Notes: generated from the sequence alone by a model not told the origin. Numbered from the stretch's first letter, positions 29,447-38,636 are shown. The stretch: 64,000 bases of DNA from Pyrinomonadaceae bacterium (GCA_030841105.1 JAVEDE010000038.1:23757-87756); one strand, 5' to 3'. Numbers and translations: made by a program.

Positions 29447-30121
29447 ATGAAAACAGTTTCAAACTTCCCCCGGCTCTCCTTCGCGCTGCTGTCGCTGTGC
29501 GCCCTGACGTTCGGCGCATCGCCCGCGCGGGCGCAACGTACTGCGCGCAAAGCTACGCCGCCGCCCGTCGCCGCCGCACAGCCCGTCGCACAGCCCGCAC
29601 GCCCCGTCATGGATAAACTCGCCCCGGCCGGTTGGACGCGTTACGAGGTGGGGCAGCCGACGCGTTTCAGCCTGCTCTTGCCCGCCGAGCCGAGCGGCAG
29701 CGCGGAACGCATCAGTCTCACGCCGAAGGTCGCGGTGACGGTGCGCAACTATATGAGCCTCGGCGAGTCGGGGTTGTACGGCGCGACCTACATGGAAGGA
29801 CTGCCCGCCGACGTGATGAACGAGGCGATGAAGCGGACGATCTTCGATGCGTTCGTCAAAGGCTTCGCCGAAGGGTTTCAGGCGCAGATGAATAAGGGCG
29901 GCGCGCCCGGCGAGATGAAGATGCTGGAGCAGCGCGCGGCGACGGCCGGGGGCTTGGCCGGTTATGAACAGGAGTTCGCGTTCGACAAGATGACGGGGCG
30001 CGTGCGGCTGGTCTATGACGGGTCGAGAGCCTATGCTGTGTTGTCCTTTTGGAGCGACCCGGCGATGGATGGCGACCGCACACTCTTCTTCGAGTCGCTG
30101 CGCGTCAACCGTGGACGCTAG
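29447..30121 (+). CDS. Exported protein of unknown function
   Basis: About 224 residues. Signal peptide LSFALLSLCALTFGASPARAQ. The mature protein starts with an Ala/Pro-rich linker and then a compact domain (WTRYEVGQPTRFSLLLPAEPSGS, VAVTVRNYMSLGESGLYGATYMEGLP), perhaps beta-rich. A Met/Lys/Gly-rich stretch (NKGGAPGEMKMLEQ) and GYEQEFAFDKMTGRVRLVYDG follow. Not recognised. It is 115 bases after the membrane protein gene and 63 before the helicase gene. Confidence 0.72.
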   Translation: MKTVSNFPRLSFALLSLCALTFGASPARAQRTARKATPPPVAAAQPVAQPARPVMDKLAPAGWTRYEVGQPTRFSLLLPAEPSGSAERISLTPKVAVTVRNYMSLGESGLYGATYMEGLPADVMNEAMKRTIFDAFVKGFAEGFQAQMNKGGAPGEMKMLEQRAATAGGLAGYEQEFAFDKMTGRVRLVYDGSRAYAVLSFWSDPAMDGDRTLFFESLRVNRGR

Positions 30122-30184
30122 TTTAACGTCCGCCCGTCGCGGCGGTGCGCCGTAGAGGGCGCGTGTGAAGGTAAGTTAAAAAGT

Positions 30185-32158
30185 ATGGAAGAGATTTTCG
30201 GGCGCGGCGGTTTGATCGCGCGCTCGCACCCCGATTACGAATTTCGTCCCGGCCAGATCCAGATGGCCGAGGCCGTCTTGCGCGCCTTCGAGGAGCGCCG
30301 CCACCTGCTCGTCGAGGCGGGCACGGGCACGGGCAAGACTTTGGCCTACCTCGTCCCCGCGATTGCGGCGGCCACCGCGCGCGGCGAGCGCGTCATCATC
30401 TCGACGGGCACGAAGAATTTACAGGAGCAGTTGATGGAGAAAGACATCCCCTTCCTCCAACGCGTGCTGCCGAAAAAATTCACCGCCGCCTACATGAAGG
30501 GGCGCAACAACTACGCCTGCCTCCAACGCATCAAGCGCGCCGAGTCCGCGCCCATCCTCGACGGACTCGACGACGTGGATCACTTCGAGGAGGTGCGCCA
30601 CTGGGCGCGCGACTCGCAGACGGGCGACCGCGCCGAGCTAATCCAACTGCCCGAAAACCTCTCCTTCTGGCGTCACATAGATGCGCGCTCGGAAATCTGC
30701 TTGGGGCAGAAGTGCCCAGACTACGATCCTTGCTTTATCACGCGCATGCGCCAGCGCGCGCAGGACGCAGACATCGTGATCGTCAATCATCATCTCTTCT
30801 TCGCAGACCTCGCGCTTCGCGGCGGCGAGTACGGGCAGGTCTTGCCCGACTACGGCGCGGTCATCTTCGACGAGGCGCACGCGATTGAAGATGTGGCGGC
30901 CGAGTATTTCGGTCATCAGGTGTCGAACTATCAAGTCGAAGACCTGCTGCGCGACTTGCAACTCGTGCCCGTCACCGACTCGGACGCGAACAAGGAGTTG
31001 ACGCGCGCGGGCGGGCGCGTCGCGCGCTTTAGCGAACGCTTTTGGCAGGGCTTTCAAGAGACGCGCGGCGAAGAGGGACGCGCGCCCGTGCTGCCCGGCA
31101 CGTTCGCGCGCAAGAACGCGCGCGGCGAGATCGAGGCCACCGCGCTCGGCGACTCTTATCTCAGTCTCGACGGCGCGCTCAACCGCATGGAGACGACGCT
31201 CGACGCATTGCGCGAGCAGACGCCCGAAGTGGAGAACCTCGTCCGGCGCATCCGCGAAGTGCGTTTCGGGTTGGAGTTCATCATCGCGGGCGACGACAAG
31301 CGTTACGTCTACTGGATGGAGCGGCGCGGGCGCGGCCTCTTCCTGCGCGCCTCGCCGATTGACGTGTCCACCTTGTTGCAGGACAAATTGTTCGAGCGCG
31401 TCGAGACGGTCGTCATGACTTCGGCGACGCTGGCGAGCGCGGGCAACTTCACTTTCGCGCGCGAGCGTCTCGGCTTGAATGACGATAAGACCGACGAACT
31501 CGTCGCGCCTTCGAGCTACGACTATCAGAACCAGTCGGTGCTCTATCTCCCGCCGCGGATGCCCGTGCCGAGTTCGCCGCAGTGGGCAGAGGCGGCGGCG
31601 GCCGAAGTCTTGCGGATACTGGAAGTGACGCGCGGGCGCGCCTTCGTGCTCTCGACGAGTTTGAGCGGCATGCGCTCGCTCTACGAACGCGTCGCGCCGC
31701 AGGTTGATTTTCCCTGTCTCATGCAGGGCACGGCGTCGAAGACAGGACTGCTCGACCGTTTTCGCACGACGCCGAACGCCGTGCTCTTCGCCACTTCGAG
31801 TTTCTGGCAGGGCGTGGACGTGCGCGGCGACGCGCTCTCGTGCGTCATCATTGACAAGCTGCCGTTCGCCGTGCCGAGTGATCCTATCGTCGCCGCGCGG
31901 CAGCGTTTCATCGAAGACGCGGGCGGTTCGAGTTTCTACGAGTACAGCGTGCCGCAAGCGATCATCTCTCTCAAGCAAGGCTTGGGGCGTTTGATCCGCA
32001 GCGCGACGGACAGGGGCGTGCTCTCCGTGCTCGACCCGCGACTGCGCACGCAAGCCTACGGGCGGCAGTTCATCAAGAGCCTGCCGCCCTGCCGCGTGAC
32101 TTCCGATCTCTCTGAGGTGGCGCGCGTGTTTGATGAAACAGCGGCGGTTGTTAGATGA
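30185..32158 (+). CDS. dinG: DinG-family ATP-dependent helicase
   Basis: 657 residues. Superfamily 2 helicase of the XPD/DinG type. Walker A VEAGTGTGKTLAYLVPAI, then four probable iron-sulfur cysteines (NNYACLQR and CLGQKCPDYDPC), the DEAH box in VIFDEAHAIEDVA, and downstream motifs VVMTSATLASAG, LFATSSFWQGVDVRGDALSCVIIDKLPF and IISLKQGLGRLIRS. DinG-type enzymes unwind 5'-to-3' and resolve R-loops and G4 structures; the exact bacterial subfamily is less sure. A plain ATG start follows a short weak ribosome site. A stop at 32158 is followed 54 bases later by queD. Confidence 0.9.
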   Translation: MEEIFGRGGLIARSHPDYEFRPGQIQMAEAVLRAFEERRHLLVEAGTGTGKTLAYLVPAIAAATARGERVIISTGTKNLQEQLMEKDIPFLQRVLPKKFTAAYMKGRNNYACLQRIKRAESAPILDGLDDVDHFEEVRHWARDSQTGDRAELIQLPENLSFWRHIDARSEICLGQKCPDYDPCFITRMRQRAQDADIVIVNHHLFFADLALRGGEYGQVLPDYGAVIFDEAHAIEDVAAEYFGHQVSNYQVEDLLRDLQLVPVTDSDANKELTRAGGRVARFSERFWQGFQETRGEEGRAPVLPGTFARKNARGEIEATALGDSYLSLDGALNRMETTLDALREQTPEVENLVRRIREVRFGLEFIIAGDDKRYVYWMERRGRGLFLRASPIDVSTLLQDKLFERVETVVMTSATLASAGNFTFARERLGLNDDKTDELVAPSSYDYQNQSVLYLPPRMPVPSSPQWAEAAAAEVLRILEVTRGRAFVLSTSLSGMRSLYERVAPQVDFPCLMQGTASKTGLLDRFRTTPNAVLFATSSFWQGVDVRGDALSCVIIDKLPFAVPSDPIVAARQRFIEDAGGSSFYEYSVPQAIISLKQGLGRLIRSATDRGVLSVLDPRLRTQAYGRQFIKSLPPCRVTSDLSEVARVFDETAAVVR

Positions 32159-32212
32159 TGTTGACTCGAACGTCGAACAAAGAGTCATTAACACAAGGGA
32201 ACTGAAGCGAGC

Positions 32213-32596
32213 ATGAGCGGAATGTTTGAAGTGATGATCCAGCGCAACTTTTCCAGCGCGCACCAGTTGCGCGGCTACAAGGGGAAGTGCGAGAACCTGC
32301 ACGGGCACAACTACAAGATCGAAATCTTCGCGCGCGGCCGCGAACTCGATCACATCGGCCTGCTCGTTGACTTCGGCGACTTGAAGACCGCCGCCGACGA
32401 GATCGTCACGTACCTCGACCACCGCAACATCAACGAACTGCCGCCCTTCGACGCCGAACTCAACCCCTCGGCGGAAAACCTCGCGCGCTACATCCTCGAA
32501 CGCGTCGCCGCGCGCGTCGGCGACGAACGCGTGCAGGTCTACAAAGTCCGCTGTTACGAAACGCCGACGAGCGTCGCGACGTACCAGGTCGAATAG
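32213..32596 (+). CDS. queD: 6-carboxy-5,6,7,8-tetrahydropterin synthase
   Basis: 127 residues. Converts 7,8-dihydroneopterin triphosphate to 6-carboxytetrahydropterin, early in queuosine synthesis. Zinc ligands H17, H30 and H32 and catalytic Cys26 are visible in NFSSAHQLRG and KCENLHGHNYK. The C-terminal catalytic residues appear in VQVYKVRCYETPTS. Size and MSGMFEVMIQRNF start are as expected. Other queuosine genes are not in the window. Confidence 0.93.
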   Translation: MSGMFEVMIQRNFSSAHQLRGYKGKCENLHGHNYKIEIFARGRELDHIGLLVDFGDLKTAADEIVTYLDHRNINELPPFDAELNPSAENLARYILERVAARVGDERVQVYKVRCYETPTSVATYQVE

Positions 32597-32710
32597 GGGC
32601 AGGGGAAAGGTAAGGGGTAAAGGGAAAGACAAAAGCGGGGCGCAGCCTTGAATGGCCGCGCCCCGCTTTCAGTTTTAACCTTTGCCCTTTTCCCCTTACC
32701 CTTTCCCCTA
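32596..32710. repeat. Heptad-repeat element with nested GC-rich hairpin
   Basis: Outer arms (about 32597-32632 and 32676-32709) are imperfectly complementary heptad runs (units such as GGGTAAA and GGGGAAA on the left strand). Inside them sits a compact hairpin, 32637-32669, starting GGGGCGCAGC and ending GCGCCCCGC, then TTT, which looks like an intrinsic terminator. The same nested design recurs at 45234-45337. It lies between convergent queD and the NtrC-type gene. Confidence 0.85.
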
Positions 32711-32715
32711 AGTCT

Positions 32716-34104
32716 TTACGGGGTGACGAGCGCGCCGATGTCTATGTTGTACTTCCTGATCTTGGAGTAGAGGCGCGGGCGGTAGATGCCGAGAAGATTG
32801 GCCGCCGCTTGCTTGTTGCCGCCGGTGCGCTGGAGCGTCTTTTCGATGACGAGTTTTTCGATCTCTTCGAGCGTGAGGTTGGGCGGCACGTCCCACGCCG
32901 CACCCTGCGCCGCGCGCTCCGGCACGCTCCCGTTCTCGAACGGCAGATCAACCGGCTCGATCTTGTTGGACTTCGCCAAGAGCACCGCGCGCTCCAAGAC
33001 GTTCTGCAACTCGCGCACGTTGCCCGGCCAGCCGTGCGAAAAGAGACGCTGGTAGGCGGCCTGCGAGATGCCCGTGATCGGCCGCTGGTACTTGCGCGCG
33101 TACATTTTGAAGAAGTGCTCGGCGAGCAGTTGAATGTCCTCGGTGCGTTCGCGCAGAGGCGGCACGTGGATCGTGATGGTCGAGATGCGATAGAAGAGAT
33201 CGTCGCGCAGGAGACCGTCGCGGATGGCGTCGGCGGGCGGGCGGTTGGTCGAGGAGATGAGCCGGAAGTCAACGGCGTAAGTGCGCTCGGAACCGATCTT
33301 GCGATAGCTGCGTTCCTGCAAGACGCGCAGGAGTTTCGGCTGCAACTCGACGGGCATCTCGGCGATCTCATCGAGCAGGAGCGAGCCGCCCGCGGCGTGT
33401 TGGATGAGTCCGTCCTTGTCTGCGTGCGCGCCGGTGAATGCGCCCTTCGTGTGGCCGAAGAGTTCGGACTCGATCAGTTCCTTCGGGAGCGCGGCGCAGT
33501 TCACCTTGATGAAAGGCTTTTTGGCGCGCAGGGAATTGTAGTGGATGGCGTTGGCGATCAGTTCTTTGCCCGTGCCCGACTCGCCGACGATGAGGACGTT
33601 GGCGTCCGACTTGGCGACCGACTCGATGGTCTCGTAAATCTGCTGCATCTGCCGCGACGCGCCGATGATGTTGAAGTACTCGGTGCGGGTGGACAGGTTG
33701 CGGCGCATCGTCTCGGTCTCGACGATCAACTCGCGGTGCTGGACGGCGCGTTCGATCAAGGGCAGGAGCACCTCGAACTCGAAAGGCTTTTCGAGAAACC
33801 AGAACGCCCCGGCCTTCGTCGCTTCGATGGCGCGCTGCACCGTGCCGAAGCCGGTCATCACGATCACTTCCGTGGCGGGCTGCGCGTCCTTGATGTGGCG
33901 CAGCACTTCGAGTCCGTCCATGTCGGGCAGTTGCACGTCGCAGATCGCCACGTGATGCCCGCCGCGGTCGAACAACTCGATGGCGTCCGCGCCCGTCAGA
34001 GCCGTGTCCACCGTATAGCCTTCCTCGACCAGATTCTGCTTGAGCGAGTCGGCCATCATCGCCTCGTCGTCAACCACCAAAATGCGTACGTCTTTACGAT
34101 CCAC
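32716..34104 (-). CDS. Sigma-54-dependent response regulator (NtrC family)
   Basis: 462 residues. N-terminal receiver domain (LVVDDEAMMADSLKQNL, phosphoacceptor Asp in VAICDVQLPDMDGLEVL, then MTGFGTVQRAIEATKAGAFWFLEKPF). Central AAA+ domain with Walker [16 protein letters not shown] and the sigma-54 contact loop GAFTGA in TKGAFTGAHADKDGLI; Walker B LLLDEIAEM. C-terminal Fis-type helix-turn-helix (GGNKQAAANLLGIYRPRLYSKIRKYN). It activates sigma-54 promoters when phosphorylated. The partner is probably the small kinase at 34201, whose stop lies just upstream. The target genes are not evident nearby. Confidence 0.94.
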   Translation of the reverse strand: MDRKDVRILVVDDEAMMADSLKQNLVEEGYTVDTALTGADAIELFDRGGHHVAICDVQLPDMDGLEVLRHIKDAQPATEVIVMTGFGTVQRAIEATKAGAFWFLEKPFEFEVLLPLIERAVQHRELIVETETMRRNLSTRTEYFNIIGASRQMQQIYETIESVAKSDANVLIVGESGTGKELIANAIHYNSLRAKKPFIKVNCAALPKELIESELFGHTKGAFTGAHADKDGLIQHAAGGSLLLDEIAEMPVELQPKLLRVLQERSYRKIGSERTYAVDFRLISSTNRPPADAIRDGLLRDDLFYRISTITIHVPPLRERTEDIQLLAEHFFKMYARKYQRPITGISQAAYQRLFSHGWPGNVRELQNVLERAVLLAKSNKIEPVDLPFENGSVPERAAQGAAWDVPPNLTLEEIEKLVIEKTLQRTGGNKQAAANLLGIYRPRLYSKIRKYNIDIGALVTP

Positions 34105-34127
34105 CTTTTGCTCTCCTCAGTGAAAAT

Positions 34128-34213
34128 AAGTGATGAGTGATGGGTGACAAGTGACGAGTTAAAACAAAAGCCTTGTCTTTAACTCGTCACTTGTCACTCG
34201 TTACTCGTCACTT
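34128..34213. repeat. Heptad-repeat hairpin (GTGACAA type)
   Basis: Left arm 34128-34170, right arm 34172-34213, with about six mismatches over 42 bases. The unit is close to GTGACAA/GTGATGA. The right arm provides the last residues (SDE) and the stop of the kinase gene at 34201. It is between the response regulator and the kinase. Confidence 0.85.
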
Positions 34214-34908
34214 CTCAGCGGCAGCCGGACGCGCAGGGCGTCGGAAGCCTGTTCGACCGCGCCGCCGTGCGCGTGTATGACTCTGGCGGCGAGCGCGAGG
34301 CGCAAGCCCGCGCCCCCGTTGAAACTGTTGAAAACGTCTTCGTCGCCGCCCGCGTCCCTGATGCCACGCCATTCGATGAGGGCGGACGGCGGCGTCGCCC
34401 CGTTCTCAGCCCCGGCCTCTGTCCCCGTTTCCGCACGGCGCAAGTTGACGTGCGGGGGGGCGTCCTTCGACGCGAGTTGACGCGCGCTGGCGTGGATGTT
34501 TTTGAGCGCCTCCGAGAGGACGGGCGCGTCGAAGTCGCCGCGGTACGCGTCGCCGCTATCGTCATCCCCGGCGGGCGTGGGGGCGAAGTCGCCTTCGGTG
34601 GCGGCGGCGAGCAGGGCGGCAAGGTCGAGGCGCGGCTTCGGTTGGAGTTCGAGCGGGCGGCCGAAGCGCACGAGCGTCGTCATGTCGGCGGCGGCGCGTT
34701 CGAGTCCGGCCATGATCTTGTTGATGGTTTCGAGTTCGTCCGCGGGGCGTTCGCTCTTCTCCATGCGCTTGCGCAAAAACGTGGCATAGAGTTTGAGACC
34801 GTTAACCTGATTTTTCAGGTCGTGGACGATCTGCACGGAGGCGCGCCCCAATTCAATCAGGGCGTCCGTGTCGTGTGTGGTAGCTTTTATCGGCTTCATT
34901 TTGCTCAC
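34201..34908 (-). CDS. Small soluble histidine-kinase-like protein
   Basis: 235 residues. The dimerization helix contains QIVHDLKNQVNGLKLYATFLRKR, an H-box with a phosphoacceptor histidine, and a second helix (DELETINKIMAGLERAAADMTTLV). The C-terminal ATPase domain is reduced: GLRLALAARVIHAHGGAVEQ resembles the G2 box, but the N-box is not obvious and the domain is short. There is no sensor or membrane part. It most likely transfers phosphate to the NtrC-type regulator downstream, but weak ATPase features leave open a phosphatase or binding role. The last residues are repeat-derived. Confidence 0.72.
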   Translation of the reverse strand: MSKMKPIKATTHDTDALIELGRASVQIVHDLKNQVNGLKLYATFLRKRMEKSERPADELETINKIMAGLERAAADMTTLVRFGRPLELQPKPRLDLAALLAAATEGDFAPTPAGDDDSGDAYRGDFDAPVLSEALKNIHASARQLASKDAPPHVNLRRAETGTEAGAENGATPPSALIEWRGIRDAGGDEDVFNSFNGGAGLRLALAARVIHAHGGAVEQASDALRVRLPLRSDE

Positions 34909-35113
34909 AAGGCTCGCGCGTCGGGTACTTCTGCCGGTCGCGTGGAGGACGTTAGGCCGCGCTCTCCATGCGAATTGAACCCGAACGATGCGGCTTTTTG
35001 TGTTGCGTTTCGATGCGGCATCTTAGCAAAAAATCTGAGTGTTTGCTAGTGATACGTTTCGCGGCGGGCGTGAGCCATCTAATTATTTGCCCTCGTTGAC
35101 TGGAAGGCTGTGA

Positions 35114-35500
35114 ATGGAAGAGAACGGAAACGCGAAATTGACTGTCCTCGTGGTGGAAGATTTTGCAGATAACCGCTTTATGATGAGAAAGTTACTCGAA
35201 ATGAGCGGTTATCAGGTGGTCGAAGCGGTGGACGGGCGTGAGGCCGTCGAGTTGGCCGAGAGCACGCGCCCCGATCTGATCCTGATGGACTTGAGTTTGC
35301 CGCGTCTCGACGGCCTCGACGCCACGCGCCGTATCCGCGAACTCGACGGCCTCGCGCGCGTCCCCATCGTCGCCGTCTCGGCGCACGACACCAACGATTT
35401 TCACACCGACGCCCTCGCCGCAGGCTGCAACGAGTACGTCACCAAGCCCATTGACTTCGCGGAACTGGAAGCTCTTTTGAAGAAACTGCTAGGGAAATGA
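35114..35500 (+). CDS. CheY-like single-domain response regulator
   Basis: 128 residues. A receiver domain only: acidic pair in VLVVEDFADNRFMMRKLLEMSGY, phosphoacceptor Asp in DLILMDLSLPRLDGLDATRRI, the conserved threonine/serine VAVSAHD and lysine in NEYVTKPIDFAELEALL. No output domain. A ribosome site (GGAAGG) is 9 bases before the ATG. It is probably the partner of the large histidine kinase at 36104. Confidence 0.93.
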   Translation: MEENGNAKLTVLVVEDFADNRFMMRKLLEMSGYQVVEAVDGREAVELAESTRPDLILMDLSLPRLDGLDATRRIRELDGLARVPIVAVSAHDTNDFHTDALAAGCNEYVTKPIDFAELEALLKKLLGK

Positions 35501-35580
35501 GAGGTCGGAGGTCGGAGGCCGGAGGTCAGTTAAAACAAAAACTGTCTTCTCCGTCCTTCGGCCTCCGACCTCCGACCTCT
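35500..35580. repeat. Heptad-repeat hairpin (GGAGGTC type)
   Basis: Left arm 35500-35521 and right arm 35559-35580 are perfect reverse complements over 22 bases. The unit is GGAGGTC. The loop holds a TTAAAACAAAA-like stretch also seen in other hairpins here. The left arm begins at the last base of the response-regulator stop codon. It lies four bases before the next start. Confidence 0.9.
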
Positions 35581-35584
35581 GCTC

Positions 35585-36094
35585 ATGGCCGAACGTTACG
35601 CCGCCCTGCTGAGACAGCACGAGCCCGCGCTCGTGCGCGCCTTCGTTGATATCGTCTACACGGATCGCCGCACAGACCTGCCCGCACTGCTCTCTTATCA
35701 TCAACTCATAGACTACCTGCCGGACATTTTCGACGAACTGGCTCAGGTGTTGGATAGCGCTGCGCTCGACAGCGAAATCGCCGAGGCCGTGCGTTCCCTT
35801 CGCATGCACTCGCAGGCGCGTTTCCAGCAGGGCTGTCTGATTGACGAAGTGGCACGAGAGTTGATGATTTTACGTGATGTATTACACGATTTTCTGTGGC
35901 GCGAAGGCAGAGACGCCACGGAGGGAGACTTTCGGGAACTGCGCGACGCGCTGCGACGGACGCACCTGTTCGTTGACGAGTTGGTCGCGCAGGCGGTTCT
36001 GATTTACGCGACAAGTTTGCGCCCGCAAGTGCGGACGCGCACCTCCCACTGGCCGCCGCCAAGACGCCGCCGCACGGACTTCCCGGAACACTAA
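35585..36094 (+). CDS. RsbRD-N-like sensory protein
   Basis: 169 residues, helical. Its pattern (LLRQHEPALVRAFVDIVYTDRRTDLPALLSYHQLIDYLPDIFDELAQVLD and LRMHSQARFQQGCLIDEVARELMILRDVLHDFLWREG) resembles the RsbRD/RsbT co-antagonist N-terminal globin-like domain, often found fused to kinases. The C-terminus is arginine/proline-rich. It sits between a receiver protein and a histidine kinase, so it may act as a separate sensing subunit. Confidence 0.68.
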   Translation: MAERYAALLRQHEPALVRAFVDIVYTDRRTDLPALLSYHQLIDYLPDIFDELAQVLDSAALDSEIAEAVRSLRMHSQARFQQGCLIDEVARELMILRDVLHDFLWREGRDATEGDFRELRDALRRTHLFVDELVAQAVLIYATSLRPQVRTRTSHWPPPRRRRTDFPEH

Positions 36095-36103
36095 TTAAGA
36101 GCC

Positions 36104-38533
36104 TTGACGAAACGTGGCAAGAACTCTCGCAACCCGCTCGACGTGCGCACCAAACTTCTGGTGATGCTCGCCGTGCTGTCTCTGCCCCTGCTCATCATCA
36201 GCCTCTTCCAACTCGACAGTTACCAGAACAGCCTCATCGAACAGGCCGGAACTATCGCGCGCATCAAGGCCGTCGCCGCCGAGGGCGCGCTCGACGCGTG
36301 GTTGGAGGCGCGCCCGGCAGTCATCGCGCAGGGCGCGTCGCTCCCGCCCAATTCGGCGGCCGAACTCTACGCGCGCCTGCGCCAGCACGCCTCGCCCGAC
36401 CCGAACGCCGACGCCGCGATCATCGTCTACGACGCCGCCGGTCGCGTCGTGCCCGAACCTTCAAACGTGCCGGTCGCACCCGCGCCGCGGACGCGTTCCG
36501 GCATGAACATTCATCAGGAGAAGTGGAACGACGGCGTGGAGCGTCTGACGAGCGAGCGGCAGAGCGCCGCTTACGGGTGGAGCGTGGCGGTCGGCGTGCC
36601 GCCCGCGCACAACACCCCGGCGGGTCGCGCCTATCTGGTGCTCACGGCGGCGTGGGCGCTGGGGTTGATGGCTTCGAGTTTTCTGGCGATCTGGGCGGTC
36701 GGGCGTTTCACCAAGCCGCTGCAACGCCTCGCCGCTTCCGCCTCGACGCTCGGTGAGGGACAACTGCACGAACGCTTCGCCGTCGAGACCGACGACGAGG
36801 TGGGCACGCTCGCCGCCGGGTTCAACGTGATGGCGTCGAGTTTGGAGACGAAGTTCAACGAACTGCGGACGCAGGGCGCGTTCATCGAAGAGGTGCTCGA
36901 CAGCCTGCCGCTCGGCGTGGCCGTGCTCGACGCCGGGCTGATCGTGCGCAAGGCCAACAACGCCTTCGCAGGCATCGTCGGGCGCGACGGCGCGACGCTC
37001 GCGGGTCGCGGTTTGTACGAGGCCGCGGCCGGTCTCGCCGTCCTCAGCGAAGTGGTCGAAGACGTGCGCCGCACGCGTCGCGCCTTCGTCAACTACGGCC
37101 TGCCGCTCGAACTCGTCGCGCGCACGAGCGAGCAGCGCGGCGAGCGCGACGAGGGCGCGAAATACTGGGACGTGATCCTCTGGCCGATGAGCGAACTGAG
37201 CGAGGAGCGCGGCGACCTGCTCCTCATACTTTCGGAAGTCTCGAAGCGCGTGCGCGCGGAGAAGTTGGCGACGGCCGCGTTCGCGGCGGAGAAGTCGCGT
37301 GCGGCGGAACTCGAAAGCGTCATCAACCAGATGGACGAGGGCGTCATCATCGTGGACGGGCGCGGGCGTTACCGCGTCAACCCGGCGGCGGCGCGCATCA
37401 TCGGGCGCAAGCCCGGCGAGTTCCGCGACGGCGTGGACGCGCTCATCGCCGACATGGCCTTGCGCGACCTGCACGGCAACGTCCTGCCCGCCGGTGAGAC
37501 GCCGCTCGGTCGCGCTCTCTCGCACGGCGAACACGTCTCCGGCGAACACGTCCAGATCATTCGCGGCGAGGATGAAGAGGGCGTGCTCGCCGTCAGCGCG
37601 ACGCCGCTCACGGGCGATGGCGGCGGGCGCGAAGGCGTCGTCGCCGTCTTCCGCGACATCACGCCGGAGGTCAGGCAGTACAAAGAGTTGATGGGCGCAT
37701 ACGACCGCCTGCGCGAGCACGACCGTCTGAAGTCGGCCTTCGTCGCCAACGTCTCGCACGAACTGCGGACGCCTTTGAACGTCATCATCGGCCTGTGCCA
37801 GTTGTTGGAGCGCGACCGCCGCCAGCCGCTCGCGCCCTTGCAGTCCGAGGCCGTCGTGCGCATGGGACGCAACGCGCGCTCGCTGCTCGAACTCGTCAAC
37901 GACCTGCTCGACTATTCGCGTCTGGAGGCGGGGCGTTCCGCGCTGCACCTGGAGAGCGTGGATGTGGCCGCCGTGACGGATGATGTCATCAAGAATTTCG
38001 CCGCCGAGGCCGTGGAGAAACGCGTCCAACTGCACGCCGACGTGTCGCCCGCGCTCGGCTACGTCACGACCGACCGGCACAAACTGACGCAGGTCATCAC
38101 AAACCTCGTGAGCAACGCCGTGAAGTTCACGGCGACGGGCACGATCCGCATCACCGCCGCGCCGCTCGACGAGGCGCGCTGGTTTCTCGAAGTCACGGAC
38201 ACCGGCATCGGCATCTCGCGCGAGGCGCTCAGTTTCATCTTCGACGAGTTCCGGCAAGTTGACGACCGCCTCACGCGCCCCTACAGCGGCGTCGGGCTGG
38301 GGCTTGCTATCACGCGCAAGATCGTCGAACTGCTCGAAGGCGAGATCGCGGTTGAGAGCCGCCCCGAAGAGGGCAGCCGCTTCCGCATCGTCTGGCCGCT
38401 CAACTCGCGCCCGCGCACCGGAACCGGCTCGCTCGTCAAAGACGACGCCATGAACGCCTTCGAGCAGGAACAGGCTGCGGCTGCGGCCGACCCGCGCCCC
38501 GGCCAGTCGAACTTGCGCGCCCGCATGGGGTGA
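36104..38533 (+). CDS. Membrane sensor histidine kinase with HAMP and PAS domains
   Basis: 809 residues from a TTG at 36104. Membrane helices near residues 17-37 and 185-205 flank an extracytoplasmic region. A HAMP region follows (about 205-260: FTKPLQRLAASASTLGEGQLHERF). Two PAS-like domains follow (VLDSLPLGVAVLDAGLIVRKANNAFAGIVG and MDEGVIIVDGRGRYRVNPAAARIIG). The HisKA helix contains FVANVSHELRTPLNVIIG with the histidine near residue 552. ATPase boxes: VITNLVSNAVKFT (N), DTGIGISREALSFIFDEFRQ (G1/F), GVGLGLAITRKIVELL (G2). It probably signals to the receiver at 35114. The stop is followed by a heptad hairpin. Confidence 0.92.
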   Translation: MTKRGKNSRNPLDVRTKLLVMLAVLSLPLLIISLFQLDSYQNSLIEQAGTIARIKAVAAEGALDAWLEARPAVIAQGASLPPNSAAELYARLRQHASPDPNADAAIIVYDAAGRVVPEPSNVPVAPAPRTRSGMNIHQEKWNDGVERLTSERQSAAYGWSVAVGVPPAHNTPAGRAYLVLTAAWALGLMASSFLAIWAVGRFTKPLQRLAASASTLGEGQLHERFAVETDDEVGTLAAGFNVMASSLETKFNELRTQGAFIEEVLDSLPLGVAVLDAGLIVRKANNAFAGIVGRDGATLAGRGLYEAAAGLAVLSEVVEDVRRTRRAFVNYGLPLELVARTSEQRGERDEGAKYWDVILWPMSELSEERGDLLLILSEVSKRVRAEKLATAAFAAEKSRAAELESVINQMDEGVIIVDGRGRYRVNPAAARIIGRKPGEFRDGVDALIADMALRDLHGNVLPAGETPLGRALSHGEHVSGEHVQIIRGEDEEGVLAVSATPLTGDGGGREGVVAVFRDITPEVRQYKELMGAYDRLREHDRLKSAFVANVSHELRTPLNVIIGLCQLLERDRRQPLAPLQSEAVVRMGRNARSLLELVNDLLDYSRLEAGRSALHLESVDVAAVTDDVIKNFAAEAVEKRVQLHADVSPALGYVTTDRHKLTQVITNLVSNAVKFTATGTIRITAAPLDEARWFLEVTDTGIGISREALSFIFDEFRQVDDRLTRPYSGVGLGLAITRKIVELLEGEIAVESRPEEGSRFRIVWPLNSRPRTGTGSLVKDDAMNAFEQEQAAAAADPRPGQSNLRARMG

Positions 38534-38547
38534 ACACACAGTGACGG

Positions 38548-38625
38548 GTGACAAGTGACAGGTGACGAGATAAAATCCCGCCATTCCGGGTTCTGACTTG
38601 TCACTCGTCACCTGTCACTTGTCAC
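38548..38625. repeat. Heptad-repeat hairpin (GTGACAA type), shifted by one unit
   Basis: Arms 38548-38569 and 38604-38625 match over 22 bases, with the register offset by one 7-mer relative to the ends of the runs. A small inner palindrome is present in the loop (CCCGCC...CCGGG). It separates the kinase gene from the next gene. Confidence 0.85.
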
Positions 38626-38636
38626 TCTTAAAAACT

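Noticed and set aside
30638..32632. A 664-codon open frame on the minus strand opposite the DinG and queD genes
   Set aside because: Both plus-strand genes have full motif sets; the antisense frame reads as an Arg/Val/Glu-rich shadow.
36461..38611. A 716-codon minus-strand frame opposite the large kinase
   Set aside because: Kinase motifs on the plus strand are complete. The antisense frame is a composition shadow.
38598..38636. N-terminal extension of the membrane-anchored protein through the hairpin arm
   Set aside because: An ATG at 38637 gives a normal signal-anchor start, and the extension is only repeat translation. Contrast with 22227, where no alternative start exists.
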